From: Gemmatimonadota bacterium | GTDB taxonomy: Bacteria; Gemmatimonadota; Gemmatimonadetes; Gemmatimonadales; GWC2-71-9 | DNA: 64,000 nt | NCBI GenBank assembly: GCA_016713785.1 | Contig: JADJOM010000003.1 | Span: 2,003,501 to 2,067,500, forward strand | Direction of reading: 5' to 3' | Part shown: positions 16,467 to 25,156 of the stretch, piece by piece | Layout: each line of letters begins with the position of its first letter | Position numbering within the stretch: the stretch's first letter is position 1 | The notes under the pieces: generated by a model | Database searches by the model: none | What the model was told of the DNA's origin: nothing | The model's input: only the letters and a program-made list of their open reading frames with translations | Program-made: the position numbers and the translations under genes

Positions 16467-17421
16467 GCGCATCCTGGTGGTTGGTGCTGCCGGTGCCGAA
16501 CGCACCGAGAGTTCCCTGGCCCGCGCCGCGCGGACCCTGGGCCACGAGGCCCGCGTCCTCGACGCCCTCGGCTGGCGGCGGCGCCTCGGCGAGGCCGGCG
16601 GCCTGGTGCTCCGCTGGCAGGCCGATCGCTTTGCGCCCGACCTGGTGCTCTGCACCCGGCACGCGGCCAGCGCCGGCGAGCGCACCCTCCGGCACCTGGT
16701 GCGCGGCCGGCGGAGCGCCTTCTGGTACTTCGATGCCGTGCAGCCGCTGCCCGGGCGCGTGGTGACCCTGGCGCGCGGCGTGGACGCGGTCTTTGCCACC
16801 TACGGCTACCAGGTCGAGGCCTTCCGGGCGCTCCGGCTCCGGGCCGAGTTCCTGCCGCAGGGCGCCGATCCCGCGCTCGACCGCCCCGCGGAGACGGCGC
16901 CGTCGGCCTACCACTGCGACCTCGCCTTCGTCGGGTCGGGCGACTACCCGAGGCGGCACGCGGTGCTGACCGCACTGGCCCGGCACTTCACCCTGCAGGT
17001 GCGTGGCCCGGGGTGGGCGGCACTCGCGGGGCAGCTCCCGGTGGCCGGCGGCACGGTGCGCGCGGCGGAGTTCGCGCGGGTGGCCCGCGGGGCGCGGCTC
17101 ATGCTCGGCGTCGACGCGCTCGAGGCGCAGCGCGCGGAGGCACGCGGCGGAACCTCGAACCGGCTGTGGCGCGTGCTCGCCGCCGGGGGGTGCTACCTGG
17201 GCGAGTACGTGGACAACGTCGAGGAGTTCGCCCGGCACGGGGTCCATGCCCTCTGGTACCGCCACCCCGCGGATGCGGTGGAGCTGGCGCGGGGCGCGCT
17301 GGCCGACGACGCGCAGCGCGCCCGCCTCGCGGCGGCCGGCCGGGCCCACGTCCTGGCGCAGCATACCTACGCCCACCGGCTCCAGCGGCTGCTCGCGGGA
17401 CAGGGCTACACCTCCACGTAG
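16465..17421 (+). CDS. CgeB-like glycosyltransferase
   Basis: A 318-residue GT-B protein resembling the CgeB (spore maturation) family of glycosyltransferases. It starts MRILVVGAAGAERTESSLAR. It has FWYFDAVQPLPG and CDLAFVGSGDYPRR in mid-protein. A C-terminal donor domain contains LMLGVDALEAQRAEARGGTSNRLW-type sequence and HTYAHRLQRLLA at the end. A related paralogue ends the cluster at 19243-20238 (both end HTYxHR). The last 16 bp overlap the convergent GT2 gene. It probably acts on the same surface polysaccharide as its neighbours. Confidence 0.82.
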   Translation: MRILVVGAAGAERTESSLARAARTLGHEARVLDALGWRRRLGEAGGLVLRWQADRFAPDLVLCTRHAASAGERTLRHLVRGRRSAFWYFDAVQPLPGRVVTLARGVDAVFATYGYQVEAFRALRLRAEFLPQGADPALDRPAETAPSAYHCDLAFVGSGDYPRRHAVLTALARHFTLQVRGPGWAALAGQLPVAGGTVRAAEFARVARGARLMLGVDALEAQRAEARGGTSNRLWRVLAAGGCYLGEYVDNVEEFARHGVHALWYRHPADAVELARGALADDAQRARLAAAGRAHVLAQHTYAHRLQRLLAGQGYTST

Positions 17422-18266
17422 TTGGTGCGCTCGAACGGCCGCCACCCGGTGAGCCGCTCCACGCCCAGCGAGGCCAGCAGTGCCAGGCGCCGGGCATCCC
17501 AGGGGCGCGGTCCGAAGGCCACCGGCGCCTCCGGCCGGCGCCGCGCCAGCCACGCCTCCATGACCGCCGGATGCCGCCCGGTGAAGCGGCGGAGTCCCAC
17601 CTCCCACGGCAGCGCCGCCGCCACCGGGGCGCGGCCGGGCCCGGCGGGGTGGTAGAGCGCGTTGTCGATCTCACGCTTGGCCGCCAGCGCCGCACGGGGA
17701 CGGGCCCAGCCGTAGTGATGATAGGTGGCCCCGCTGCGCCGCACGCGGGGTTTGCCGCGGCCGTCGGCCTGTCGGAACCCCTGGGCGTCGGCGTGACTCC
17801 GGAGCCCGCGGCCGAGCCGGAGGGCGCGCACCTCGCGGCGGTACCAGGAGCGATTGCCGGCCACATGGTCGGGGCCGCCGTAGAAGTGGAGGAAGTCGAC
17901 CAGCAGGGCATCCACCCGGGGATCGGCGTGGGCGGTGTCAAGCGCCGCGCGCAGCGACGCCACCCCGGATTCGTGCAGCACTTCGTCGGCCTGGATGTAG
18001 ATTGCCCAGTCGCCGGTGCACGCGGCGAGGGCCCGATCGGTCTCGGTGGCCAGCAGCGCGCTGCCGGCGGAGGGGTCCCAGGCGTGGTCCAGGATCCGCA
18101 GCCGCGGGTCCGCCAGGCTGGCCACGAGGTCGCGGGTGCCGTCGCCCGACCGGCCCACGTTTACCACCAGTTCATCCACCAGGGGCAGGATCGAGCGGAG
18201 CGCCTCGACGATGGGAAAGTCGAGCCGCACTGCATTGGCCACCAGGCTGACACCGACGACGCGCAT
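17406..18266 (-). CDS. Glycosyltransferase family 2 (GT-A fold)
   Basis: A 286-residue protein. The N-terminus MRVVGVSLVANAVRLDFPIV leads into a GT-A nucleotide-binding domain with VDELVVNVGRSGDGTRDLV and IYIQADEVLHES. The QADE segment takes the place of the metal-binding DxD. HHYGWARP and an R/K-rich stretch follow. Family 2 enzymes transfer sugars with inversion. The substrate is unknown. It is divergent from the 18305 gene across a 38-bp gap and overlaps the CgeB-like gene tail by 16 bp. Confidence 0.87.
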   Translation of the reverse strand: MRVVGVSLVANAVRLDFPIVEALRSILPLVDELVVNVGRSGDGTRDLVASLADPRLRILDHAWDPSAGSALLATETDRALAACTGDWAIYIQADEVLHESGVASLRAALDTAHADPRVDALLVDFLHFYGGPDHVAGNRSWYRREVRALRLGRGLRSHADAQGFRQADGRGKPRVRRSGATYHHYGWARPRAALAAKREIDNALYHPAGPGRAPVAAALPWEVGLRRFTGRHPAVMEAWLARRRPEAPVAFGPRPWDARRLALLASLGVERLTGWRPFERTNYVEV

Positions 18267-18304
18267 CGCGGGACTTTCGCGCGGGGAAGAGACGACGGAA
18301 AGAT

Positions 18305-19246
18305 ATGCGGATCACGCTGGTGCATCACACGCGGCTGCCGGTCGACGGGTACGGCGGCACCGAGCGCGTGGTGGTGGCCCTGGCCCGCGGCCTGGCGGAG
18401 GCCGGCCACGAGGTGAGCCTGCTCGCCCCGACCGGCACCCGGGTGCCGGAGGCCCGGGTGATCCCGCTCGACCCCGGCCGCTTCGGTGACCAGGGCTTCG
18501 ACCTCACGCCGCACGTGCCGCCCGGCACCGACCTCCTCCACGCCTTCTACCCGCTGCGCAAGCCGCCCTCGCTGCCCTGGCTCTGGACCCTCGAGGGGAC
18601 CACCAAGCCCGGCACCGTGCGCCCGCCGAACACCATCTACGTCAGCGCCGACCACGCGGCACGCCACCAGGCCAGCGCGTTCGTCTACAACGGCCTCGAC
18701 CCCGCCGACTTCCAGTTCCGCCGCCAGAAGGGCGACTACGACCTCTTCCTCGGCCGCCTGCACCAGAGCAAGGGGTACCAGTGGGCCATCGCCGGGGCCA
18801 AGGCGGCGGAACGCAAGCTGGTGGTGGCGGGCGGCTGGCGGCCCTCGCTCTCGCGCTACGTCCGGTTCGTCGGGGAGGTGGGCGGCGCGGCCAAGGCAGC
18901 GTGGCTGGCGGGCGCCCGGCTGCTGTGGATGCCGGCCCAGTGGGACGAGCCGTTCGGGCTCACGCTCATCGAGGCGCTGCTCTCCGGCACGCCCGTGCTG
19001 GGCACCCGGCGCGGGGCGCTGCCCGAGATCCTGAGTCCCGAGGTGGCGGAGTGCGGTGACACGGTCGAGGAGCTGGTGGCGCGGATCGGCGCGGCGGCGG
19101 CCAAGGACCCGGAGGCCTGCCGGGCCCGGGCAGAACGGTACTTCACCCATCGCACCATGACCGCCGCATACCTGCGGATGTACGCCGGCTTCCTGGCGGG
19201 CGGGGTCCTTCCGGCGGGAGAGCGCACCGCGGCGGCGGGCGCCTAG
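18305..19246 (+). CDS. Glycosyltransferase family 4 (GT-B fold)
   Basis: A 313-residue enzyme beginning MRITLVHHTRLPVDGYGGTE, with the glycine-rich GGTERVV acceptor loop typical of GT4. The donor-binding part has DLFLGRLHQSKGYQ and WDEPFGLTLIEALLSGTPVL (EPFG..LIEA is the EX7E motif). The length is slightly short for the family but both domains are present. It ends in CTAG, which also serves as the stop of the convergent neighbour, so the two coding regions share four bases. It belongs to the surface-glycan cluster. Confidence 0.9.
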   Translation: MRITLVHHTRLPVDGYGGTERVVVALARGLAEAGHEVSLLAPTGTRVPEARVIPLDPGRFGDQGFDLTPHVPPGTDLLHAFYPLRKPPSLPWLWTLEGTTKPGTVRPPNTIYVSADHAARHQASAFVYNGLDPADFQFRRQKGDYDLFLGRLHQSKGYQWAIAGAKAAERKLVVAGGWRPSLSRYVRFVGEVGGAAKAAWLAGARLLWMPAQWDEPFGLTLIEALLSGTPVLGTRRGALPEILSPEVAECGDTVEELVARIGAAAAKDPEACRARAERYFTHRTMTAAYLRMYAGFLAGGVLPAGERTAAAGA

Positions 19247-20238
19247 GCCCCGGGACCGGTCCCCGTCACCGCGCCGAGCAGCGCGGACATCCGGTGCATG
19301 TAGGTGTGCTGGCGCAGGGTGCGCTGGCGGGAGTTGGTGGCCAGGCGCTGCCGGTACTGGTCCTCCTGCACGGCGCGCTTGACCTGCCCCTTGAGCTGCT
19401 CCGCGGTGGTGAAGGTGAGCACCTCCGAGCCCTCCTCGAAATGGAGCGGGAGGTCGGCCCGGGCATCCACCACCTGGGGCACGCCGATGGCGGCCATCTC
19501 GAACAGCCGGCGGTTGACCGCGCTGCCGCTCCCGGTCGGGTCGTCGGCCTCGAAGCGGTGGATGTTGACGCCCACCGTGGCGCCGGCGTAGGCCCGCACG
19601 AAGTCCTCCGTGTTGGGCAGCTCGCCCCGGCAGTAGTCGCGCAGCGACGTCCTGCGCCACCCCGGCCCCCACAGCGCCAGCCCGAATTCCACCAGCTCCG
19701 AGAGCAGGCGCTCCCGCCGCGGCGTGGCCGCTCCCGCGAAGACCACGTTGGCGCGGAAGGGGCCGCGGGCGCTGAGCGGCTTGTGCACCGATGGATCGCA
19801 GCCCACGGCCAGGAAGTCGGTGTGCTTCACCCCCTCGCGGTCGAACGCCCGCACGATGCCGCTCCCCCCCACGAAGACCTGGTCGTAGGCCATCGCCTCG
19901 CGGGTGGCGGCGCCGAGGTCGGTCACCTGTTCGCCGAGCAGCTGGACCCAGCGTGCCTTGAAGGCGGGGCGCACCTGGTCCACCACCTCGCCGGGGACCA
20001 CGCCGTGCCCCGCCACCAGGACCACGTCGGGGACGTGCTGCTCCAGGGTGGAGCGGAGCCGGTGCTCGAGATCGCGCCGCACCAGCCGTTCCAGCCAGCC
20101 GGCCCGCTCGGGATCGAGGTGCACCAGCTGGGTGCCGAGGCGCTCGAGCGCGCGGCGCCGCAGGGCGTTGTGGGCCAGGTCGGCGTCGTCGATGGGCGCG
20201 ACGTACAGGAGGCGGAGGCCGGCGAAGGGGGCAGTCAT
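19243..20238 (-). CDS. CgeB-like glycosyltransferase
   Basis: A 331-residue GT-B protein. It has LRLLYVAPIDDADLAHNALRR at the N-terminus, then ANVVFAGAATPRRERLLSEL and GVNIHRFEADDPTGSGSAVN, then RLFEMAAIGVPQVVDAR. The last matches the donor domain of CgeB-like glycosyltransferases. The tail HTYMHRMSALL resembles that of the paralogue at 16465-17421. ATG 20238 overlaps the TGA of the ABC exporter as ATGA, so its synthesis is coupled to export. It probably builds the glycan that the exporter flips (inference). Confidence 0.85.
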   Translation of the reverse strand: MTAPFAGLRLLYVAPIDDADLAHNALRRRALERLGTQLVHLDPERAGWLERLVRRDLEHRLRSTLEQHVPDVVLVAGHGVVPGEVVDQVRPAFKARWVQLLGEQVTDLGAATREAMAYDQVFVGGSGIVRAFDREGVKHTDFLAVGCDPSVHKPLSARGPFRANVVFAGAATPRRERLLSELVEFGLALWGPGWRRTSLRDYCRGELPNTEDFVRAYAGATVGVNIHRFEADDPTGSGSAVNRRLFEMAAIGVPQVVDARADLPLHFEEGSEVLTFTTAEQLKGQVKRAVQEDQYRQRLATNSRQRTLRQHTYMHRMSALLGAVTGTGPGA

Positions 20239-22070
20239 GGCGTGGTGGGGGACAATTTATCAGCAAACTGCCCGTCGCACAGCCGCCGGTACCGCCCCCC
20301 GCGCGCGTAGAGCTCCTCGTGGCGCCCCCGCTCCACGATGCGCCCCTCGTCCACCACCAGGATCCGGTCGGCGTGGCGCACCGTCCCGAGCCGGTGCGCG
20401 ATGACCAGCACCGTCCGCCCCGCCATCAGCCGCACGATGGCGTCCTGCACCAGCCGTTCCGACTCGGAGTCGAGGGCGCTGGTGGCCTCATCGAGGATGA
20501 GGATCGGCGGGTCGCGGAGGATGGCGCGGGCCAGCGCGATCCGCTGCCGCTGCCCCCCGGAGAGCCGGGTGCCCCGCTCTCCCAGCAGTGTGTCATAGCC
20601 CTGCGGCAGCTGCGCGAGGAAGCCGTCGGCGTGGGCCGCCCGGGCCGCCGCCTCGATCTCCGCCGCGCTGGCGGACGGGCGCCCGTAGGCGATGTTCGCG
20701 CGGACCGTGTCGTTGAAGATGGCCGTCTCCTGGCTCACCACCGCCATGAGCGCGCGCACGGAGGCGCGGGTCAGTGCGGGGAGCGGCACGCCATCGAGCA
20801 GGATCCGCCCCTCCGTCGGCTCCCGAAGCCGCGGCAGCAGCTCGGCGATGGTGGTCTTCCCCGCGCCGGAGGGACCCACCAGCGCCACCGTCTCCCCGCG
20901 GGCCAGGGTGAAGTCGATGCCCGCAAGCGCGAAGGCCGCGTCCGGCGCGTGGCGGAAGCCCACCTGCTCGAACCGGATTTCCCGCTCGAATCGCGCCCCC
21001 GCCGCCCCCGCGGGATCCCGCTCCGCCGGGGGCAGGTCGAGCACGTCGAACACCCGCTCCGCCCCGGCGAGGGCCAGGGCCATCTGGCCGGGGAACTGGG
21101 TGATGGCCTTGAGCGGCGCCATCACCCGCAGGGCGGCCACGATGAACACCAGCAGCCCCTCCGGCGAGAGCGAGCCGCCGCGGAACCCGGGGGAGGCGCC
21201 GGCCGCGATGAGCAGCACCAGCAGCAGGCCGCCGAACAGCTCGCTCACCGGGCTCGTCAGGGTGGCGAACTGCTGGGTCCGCACCACCGAGCGGCGGTAA
21301 CGGTCGGCCTGGGCGCGGAAGCGCTCGCCCTCGCGCGCCTCCGCCCCCGAGAGCCGGATCAGCTTCACCGCCGCCAGCCGCTCGCTCAGGGTGGCGGTCA
21401 TCTCCCCCGCCTCTTCGGCGCGGGAGCGCGCGTGGCGCTTGAGCCGGCGGATCAGCAGCCGGATGCCCACCAGCAGGAGGGGCGCGGCGGCCAGGGTCAG
21501 CACCGTGAGCCGCCACGAGAGCTGCGCCAGCACCAGCAGGGTGGTGAGGATGAGCACCGCGTTCTGGAAGAACGAGGCGAGGCCGGCACTGACCGCGCCC
21601 TTGGCCTGGTCGGCGTCGGTCATGACCCGCGCCACCACCTGCCCGCCGCGGGTGCGCTCCAGCCACCCCAGGTCGAGCCGCAGCAGGTGCTCGAACAGCG
21701 CGCCGCGCAGGTCCCGCACCAGCCCCTCCTGCACCCGCACGCTGGCCACGCCGGCGAAATAGGCCAGCCCGTTCTTGAGGAGCAGGGTGCCCCACAGCAG
21801 CGCCACCAGCCGCACGGTGATGCCGGCGGGGGTGAGCCCGCCGAGCAGCGGGCCGAGCAGCTGGTCCACCAGGCGCTCCAGCCCGCCCGGCGCGGCGAGC
21901 GCCCCGGCGGAGCCGAAGAGGTGGCGGAGCAGCGGGATCAGGAAGAGGAGCGTGGCGCCGTCGAGCACCGAGGCGAGCGTCGTGGCCCCGATGCCGAAGA
22001 GGAGCCGTCCGCGGTAGGGCCACAGCCAGCCCCCGAGCCGCCGCGCGGCCGGGCGTCCCTCGTCAGCCAC
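20235..22070 (-). CDS. MsbA-like ABC exporter (fused membrane and ATPase domains)
   Basis: A 611-residue half-transporter that should work as a homodimer. Residues about 20-310 are a six-helix ABC membrane domain. Residues about 345-590 are the ATPase, with Walker A GPSGAGKTT, signature LSGGQRQR, Walker B ILILDEATSALD and the switch His in IAHRLGTV. This architecture covers MsbA lipid A flippases and oligosaccharide or peptide exporters. Sitting among glycosyltransferases, it probably exports a lipid-linked glycan. GTG 22070 overlaps the end of the porX-like gene by 8 bp. Confidence 0.92.
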   Translation of the reverse strand: MADEGRPAARRLGGWLWPYRGRLLFGIGATTLASVLDGATLLFLIPLLRHLFGSAGALAAPGGLERLVDQLLGPLLGGLTPAGITVRLVALLWGTLLLKNGLAYFAGVASVRVQEGLVRDLRGALFEHLLRLDLGWLERTRGGQVVARVMTDADQAKGAVSAGLASFFQNAVLILTTLLVLAQLSWRLTVLTLAAAPLLLVGIRLLIRRLKRHARSRAEEAGEMTATLSERLAAVKLIRLSGAEAREGERFRAQADRYRRSVVRTQQFATLTSPVSELFGGLLLVLLIAAGASPGFRGGSLSPEGLLVFIVAALRVMAPLKAITQFPGQMALALAGAERVFDVLDLPPAERDPAGAAGARFEREIRFEQVGFRHAPDAAFALAGIDFTLARGETVALVGPSGAGKTTIAELLPRLREPTEGRILLDGVPLPALTRASVRALMAVVSQETAIFNDTVRANIAYGRPSASAAEIEAAARAAHADGFLAQLPQGYDTLLGERGTRLSGGQRQRIALARAILRDPPILILDEATSALDSESERLVQDAIVRLMAGRTVLVIAHRLGTVRHADRILVVDEGRIVERGRHEELYARGGRYRRLCDGQFADKLSPTTP

Positions 22071-23631
22071 TCCGCCTCGCGGTGAGCAGCGCGATGGGCA
22101 GCACCATCTCCTCCGGCGTCACGCCGCCGTGGAGGAAGGCCCCGCGATAGCGCGCCTGGTACTCGCGCAGCTTGGTCGGGTAGACGAAGAACCGGTCGCC
22201 GGTGGCGAGCAGCAGCCGGGTGCCCGGCGGTCGCGGCGGCAGTCCCCACGCGGGGAGGTCGTCCACCGCCACCGCGGCCTCGCGCTCCTGGGTCTTCAGG
22301 TCCTCGCCGAACTTGTAGCGCAGGTTCTGGGTGGCGTCGCGCCGGGCGAAGATCGTGGCCGGGGTGTGGCAGTGGATGGAGCCGTGGTCGGTGGTGAGCA
22401 GCACCGGGACGTTGCGGCGCTCCGCCTCCCGCAGCGCCGCCCACAGCGGCGAGCGCTCGAACCAGGTGCGGGTGAGGCTCCGGAGCGCGGGCGTGTCCCG
22501 CGCCACCTCGAAGAGGGTGGAGTTCTCGGTGCGGCCATGGGTCAGCTGGTCGATGAAGTTGAACACCAGCGCCGTGACCCCCTCGGCGGCCAGCTGCGCC
22601 GGCAGCCGCGTCAGCAGCGACTCGCCGTCGGCGGCGGTGAAGACCTTCTCGTAGCGCACCGGCACCACCCGGCCGTAGCGCAGCTCCAGCTGCGCCGCCA
22701 GCAGCGAGGCCTCGTGGGCGTTGAGGCTGTTCTCGTCCTGGTCCTTCCACCAGCCGGGGTAGCGCGCGGCGAGGTCGCGGGGCAGCAGGCCGCTGAAGAT
22801 CGCGTTGCGCGCGAACGGCGTGGCGGTGGGCACGATCGAGAAGTAGTACGAGGTCTCGACGTCGAACCGCGTGCTGATCAGCGGGCGGATCGCCTCCCAC
22901 TGGTCCAGCCGCAGGCAGTCCACCACCACCAGCAGCGCCTTGCCGTGCTGCCGGTAGGCCGGCTCCACGAACTCCGGCACGATGTCCACGCTGAGCGGCG
23001 GCCGCTCCGCCCGGCTGCCCCGCAGCCAGCCGGCGTAGTGCCGCTCGATGAACCGCGCGAACTCCGCCCGCAGGCTCTCCTGCAGCGTCCGCAGCGCCTC
23101 GGAGAGCCCCGGCTCGTCGGCCAGCCCGAGCCGCACCTCCCACTCCGCCAGCTCCACCACCAGCTCGGTCCACTCCCGCCAGTTCATGTCGGGGTGGCGG
23201 CTCGCCTCCAGCTCGCGGAAGCGGGTGGCGAAGTCGCGGGAGAGCCGCTGCTGCCGGATCCGGTCGCCCTCGAGCAGCCGGGTCACCACCGACAGCACCT
23301 GGCGCGGGTTCACCGGCTTCACCAGGTAGTCCGAGATCTCGGCCCCGATGGCGTCCTTGAGGGTGGCCGGCTCCTCGCTCTTGGTCACCATCACCACCGG
23401 CATGGTGGTGTCGATGCTGCGGATGGCACGGAAGAGGTCGAGCCCGCGCCGGCCCGGCATCTGCTCGTCGAGCAGCACCACGCCGAAGGGCTGGCGCTGC
23501 AGCAGGACCAGGGCGTCGTCGCCGTGGGCGGCCTTCTCCACGGTGAAGCCCTGCTCCTCGAGGAACAGGATGTGGGACGAGAGGCTCTCCACCTCGTCAT
23601 CGACCCAGAGGATGCTGCGGGGGCGTGGCAT
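22063..23631 (-). CDS. PorX-like response regulator with PglZ/alkaline-phosphatase domain
   Basis: A 522-residue protein. Residues about 5-125 are a receiver: WVDDEVESL acidic pocket, VVLLDEQMPG phospho-aspartate, VKPVNP lysine. A helical linker (about 130-225) follows. Residues about 240-510 are a PglZ alkaline-phosphatase-superfamily domain: VVDCLRLDQWEAI, a Thr-containing SIVPTATPFARNAIFSG, FNFIDQLTHG, and TTDHGSIHCH metal ligands. This is the domain order of PorX, the Bacteroidota regulator of type IX secretion with nucleotide phosphodiesterase activity. Here it is linked to an ABC exporter and glycosyltransferases. ATG 23631 is preceded by TATCTT 6 nt upstream. Confidence 0.88.
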   Translation of the reverse strand: MPRPRSILWVDDEVESLSSHILFLEEQGFTVEKAAHGDDALVLLQRQPFGVVLLDEQMPGRRGLDLFRAIRSIDTTMPVVMVTKSEEPATLKDAIGAEISDYLVKPVNPRQVLSVVTRLLEGDRIRQQRLSRDFATRFRELEASRHPDMNWREWTELVVELAEWEVRLGLADEPGLSEALRTLQESLRAEFARFIERHYAGWLRGSRAERPPLSVDIVPEFVEPAYRQHGKALLVVVDCLRLDQWEAIRPLISTRFDVETSYYFSIVPTATPFARNAIFSGLLPRDLAARYPGWWKDQDENSLNAHEASLLAAQLELRYGRVVPVRYEKVFTAADGESLLTRLPAQLAAEGVTALVFNFIDQLTHGRTENSTLFEVARDTPALRSLTRTWFERSPLWAALREAERRNVPVLLTTDHGSIHCHTPATIFARRDATQNLRYKFGEDLKTQEREAAVAVDDLPAWGLPPRPPGTRLLLATGDRFFVYPTKLREYQARYRGAFLHGGVTPEEMVLPIALLTARRSG

Positions 23632-23637
23632 GCCCCC

Positions 23638-23727
23638 AAGATAGGGGGGAACCGCGGCAACCGGGACGCGGCGCCGGCGGGGCCGCCCGCCGGCGGGGCC
23701 CCCGAAGCCCCCGCATCCTCTTACTAT
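23638..23727. promoter_or_regulatory. Divergent -10 boxes for porX and the heptosyltransferase gene
   Basis: On the minus strand TATCTT (23643-23638) ends 6 nt before the porX ATG. On the plus strand TACTAT (23722-23727) ends 6 nt before GTG 23734. Neither has a clear -35 box. Spacing suggests leaderless transcripts both ways. Confidence 0.5.
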
Positions 23728-23733
23728 TCGGTC

Positions 23734-24744
23734 GTGTCCTCCCCTCGCATCCTGCTGGTGCGGTTCAGTTCGCTCGGCGACGTCGTGCTCACGACGCCGC
23801 TGATCCGGGCCTTGCGGGCCCGCCATCCGGCCGCCACACTCTCCGCGCTGACCAAGCAGGGGTGGGCCCCGCTGCTCTCCGCCAACCCCCACCTCGATGA
23901 AGTCATCAGCGTGGCCCCGGGGCAGTCGCTGGTGCCGCTGGCCCGGGCCCTCCGGGCGGCCCGCTACACCCACCTGCTCGACCTGCACGGCAGCGTCCGG
24001 ACGCGGGTGCTCCGGCTCCTGGTGCCGGGACCCTGGACCGGGTTCGACGCGCGACGCGGGCCCCGGCAGCGGCTCATCCGGCAGCACGAGGACCGCTACT
24101 CTGACCGGGTGCCGGTGGCGGAGCGGTATTTCGAGGCGGCCGCCGCGCTCGACGTGGTGCCCGACGGCGGTCCGGCGGAGCTGTTCGTGAGCCCCGCCGC
24201 CGAGGCCCGGGCGGAGGCCTGGCTGCTCCGGGTGGGGCTCGATCTCGACGCGCCCCTCGCGGTGCTCATCCCGGGCGCCGCCCACGCCACCAAGCGGTGG
24301 CCGGTGCGGCACTGGCGGCGGCTCGCCTCCGACCTGGTCCGGCGGGGCTGGCGGGTGGCGCTGCTGGGCGGCGGGGGCGATCGGGTGGTGGCGGCCGAGA
24401 TCGCCACCGCGGCCGGGCGCCGGGCCGCCAGCTCGGCCGGGGAGCTCGACCTGCAGGCCAGCGGCGCCCTGCTCCGCCGCGCCGCCGTCGCCGTCAGCGG
24501 CGATACCGGGCCGATGCACCTCGCCACCGCGGTCGGGACCCCGGTGGTGGCGCTGTTCGGCCCGACCGTCGAGCAGTTCGGGTTCTTCCCCTACCGGGGC
24601 CGCGCCACCGTGCTGGAACGCCCGATGCCGTGCCGGCCCTGCAGCAGCAAGGGCGGGCCGCGCTGCCCCCTCACCCATCACCAGTGCATGGAGGAGATGA
24701 TGCCGGACCTCGTGCTCGGCCGCGCCCTGGAGCTCGGCCAGTGA
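23734..24744 (+). CDS. Glycosyltransferase family 9 (lipopolysaccharide heptosyltransferase-like)
   Basis: A 336-residue protein of the ADP-heptose:LPS heptosyltransferase family. The N-terminus SSPRILLVRFSSLGDVVLTT is the family acceptor loop. AVLIPGAAHATKRWPVRHW and AVSGDTGPMHLATAVGTPVV followed by ALFGPT form the ADP-heptose site. A Cys-rich stretch, CRPCSSKGGPRCPLTHHQC, near the C-terminus is also common in WaaF/WaaC homologues. It would extend the LPS inner core, supporting an outer membrane in this organism. It starts at GTG 23734 behind a close -10 box and overlaps the next gene by 4 nt (GTGA). Confidence 0.9.
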   Translation: MSSPRILLVRFSSLGDVVLTTPLIRALRARHPAATLSALTKQGWAPLLSANPHLDEVISVAPGQSLVPLARALRAARYTHLLDLHGSVRTRVLRLLVPGPWTGFDARRGPRQRLIRQHEDRYSDRVPVAERYFEAAAALDVVPDGGPAELFVSPAAEARAEAWLLRVGLDLDAPLAVLIPGAAHATKRWPVRHWRRLASDLVRRGWRVALLGGGGDRVVAAEIATAAGRRAASSAGELDLQASGALLRRAAVAVSGDTGPMHLATAVGTPVVALFGPTVEQFGFFPYRGRATVLERPMPCRPCSSKGGPRCPLTHHQCMEEMMPDLVLGRALELGQ

Positions 24745-25130
24745 GCGACGGCAACACCGGCCAGCAGGGGCTGCTGGAGCTGCTGCCCCGTGCCGCCCGC
24801 GGGCCGCGGCGCGATGGCACCTTCGCGCTCTGGCTCACCCTCCGGGTGGCCGAAGACCTGCTCCTGGAGCCGCCCCTCGCCGAGCGGGCCTGCCGCCGCC
24901 GGCTGCAGGCGCTGGAACGGCGACTCTCCAGCCTGACCCTGCCGCCCCCCCTGCGCCGCGCGCTGGGCGCGGCGCTCGGCGGGCTCCGCAGCGAAGGCGC
25001 GGCGGGGGTGCCCCTGGTGCTCGCCTCCCTGGTGGCGCCCGCCCGCGACACCGTGAGCGGCGAGGCGGCCGACGCGGTCCAGCGCGCCGCCCGGGCCCGC
25101 CGCGCCGCGGCCGCCAGCCTGTCCCGCTGA
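24741..25130 (+). CDS. Hypothetical protein, 129 residues, helical and Arg/Ala-rich
   Basis: It starts at GTG 24741, overlapping the heptosyltransferase TGA (GTGA), so it is probably translated. The sequence is dominated by Ala, Leu and Arg with predicted amphipathic helices (LLELLPRAARGP, ACRRRLQALERRL, DAVQRAARARRAAAASLSR). I recognise no motif, signal peptide or membrane helix. Coupling to the heptosyltransferase and position just before the DnaB-type ATPase gene are the only clues. It could be a small adaptor, or a fast-evolving gene of no conserved function. Confidence 0.6.
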   Translation: MSDGNTGQQGLLELLPRAARGPRRDGTFALWLTLRVAEDLLLEPPLAERACRRRLQALERRLSSLTLPPPLRRALGAALGGLRSEGAAGVPLVLASLVAPARDTVSGEAADAVQRAARARRAAAASLSR

Positions 25131-25143
25131 GGGGCTCCCTTCC

Positions 25144-25149
25144 TATCTT
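25144..25149 (+). promoter_or_regulatory. -10 box (TATCTT) for the DnaB-type ATPase gene
   Basis: TATCTT ends 7 nt before ATG 25157. No -35 box is evident. The same sequence precedes porX. Confidence 0.45.
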
Positions 25150-25156
25150 GGGAGCC

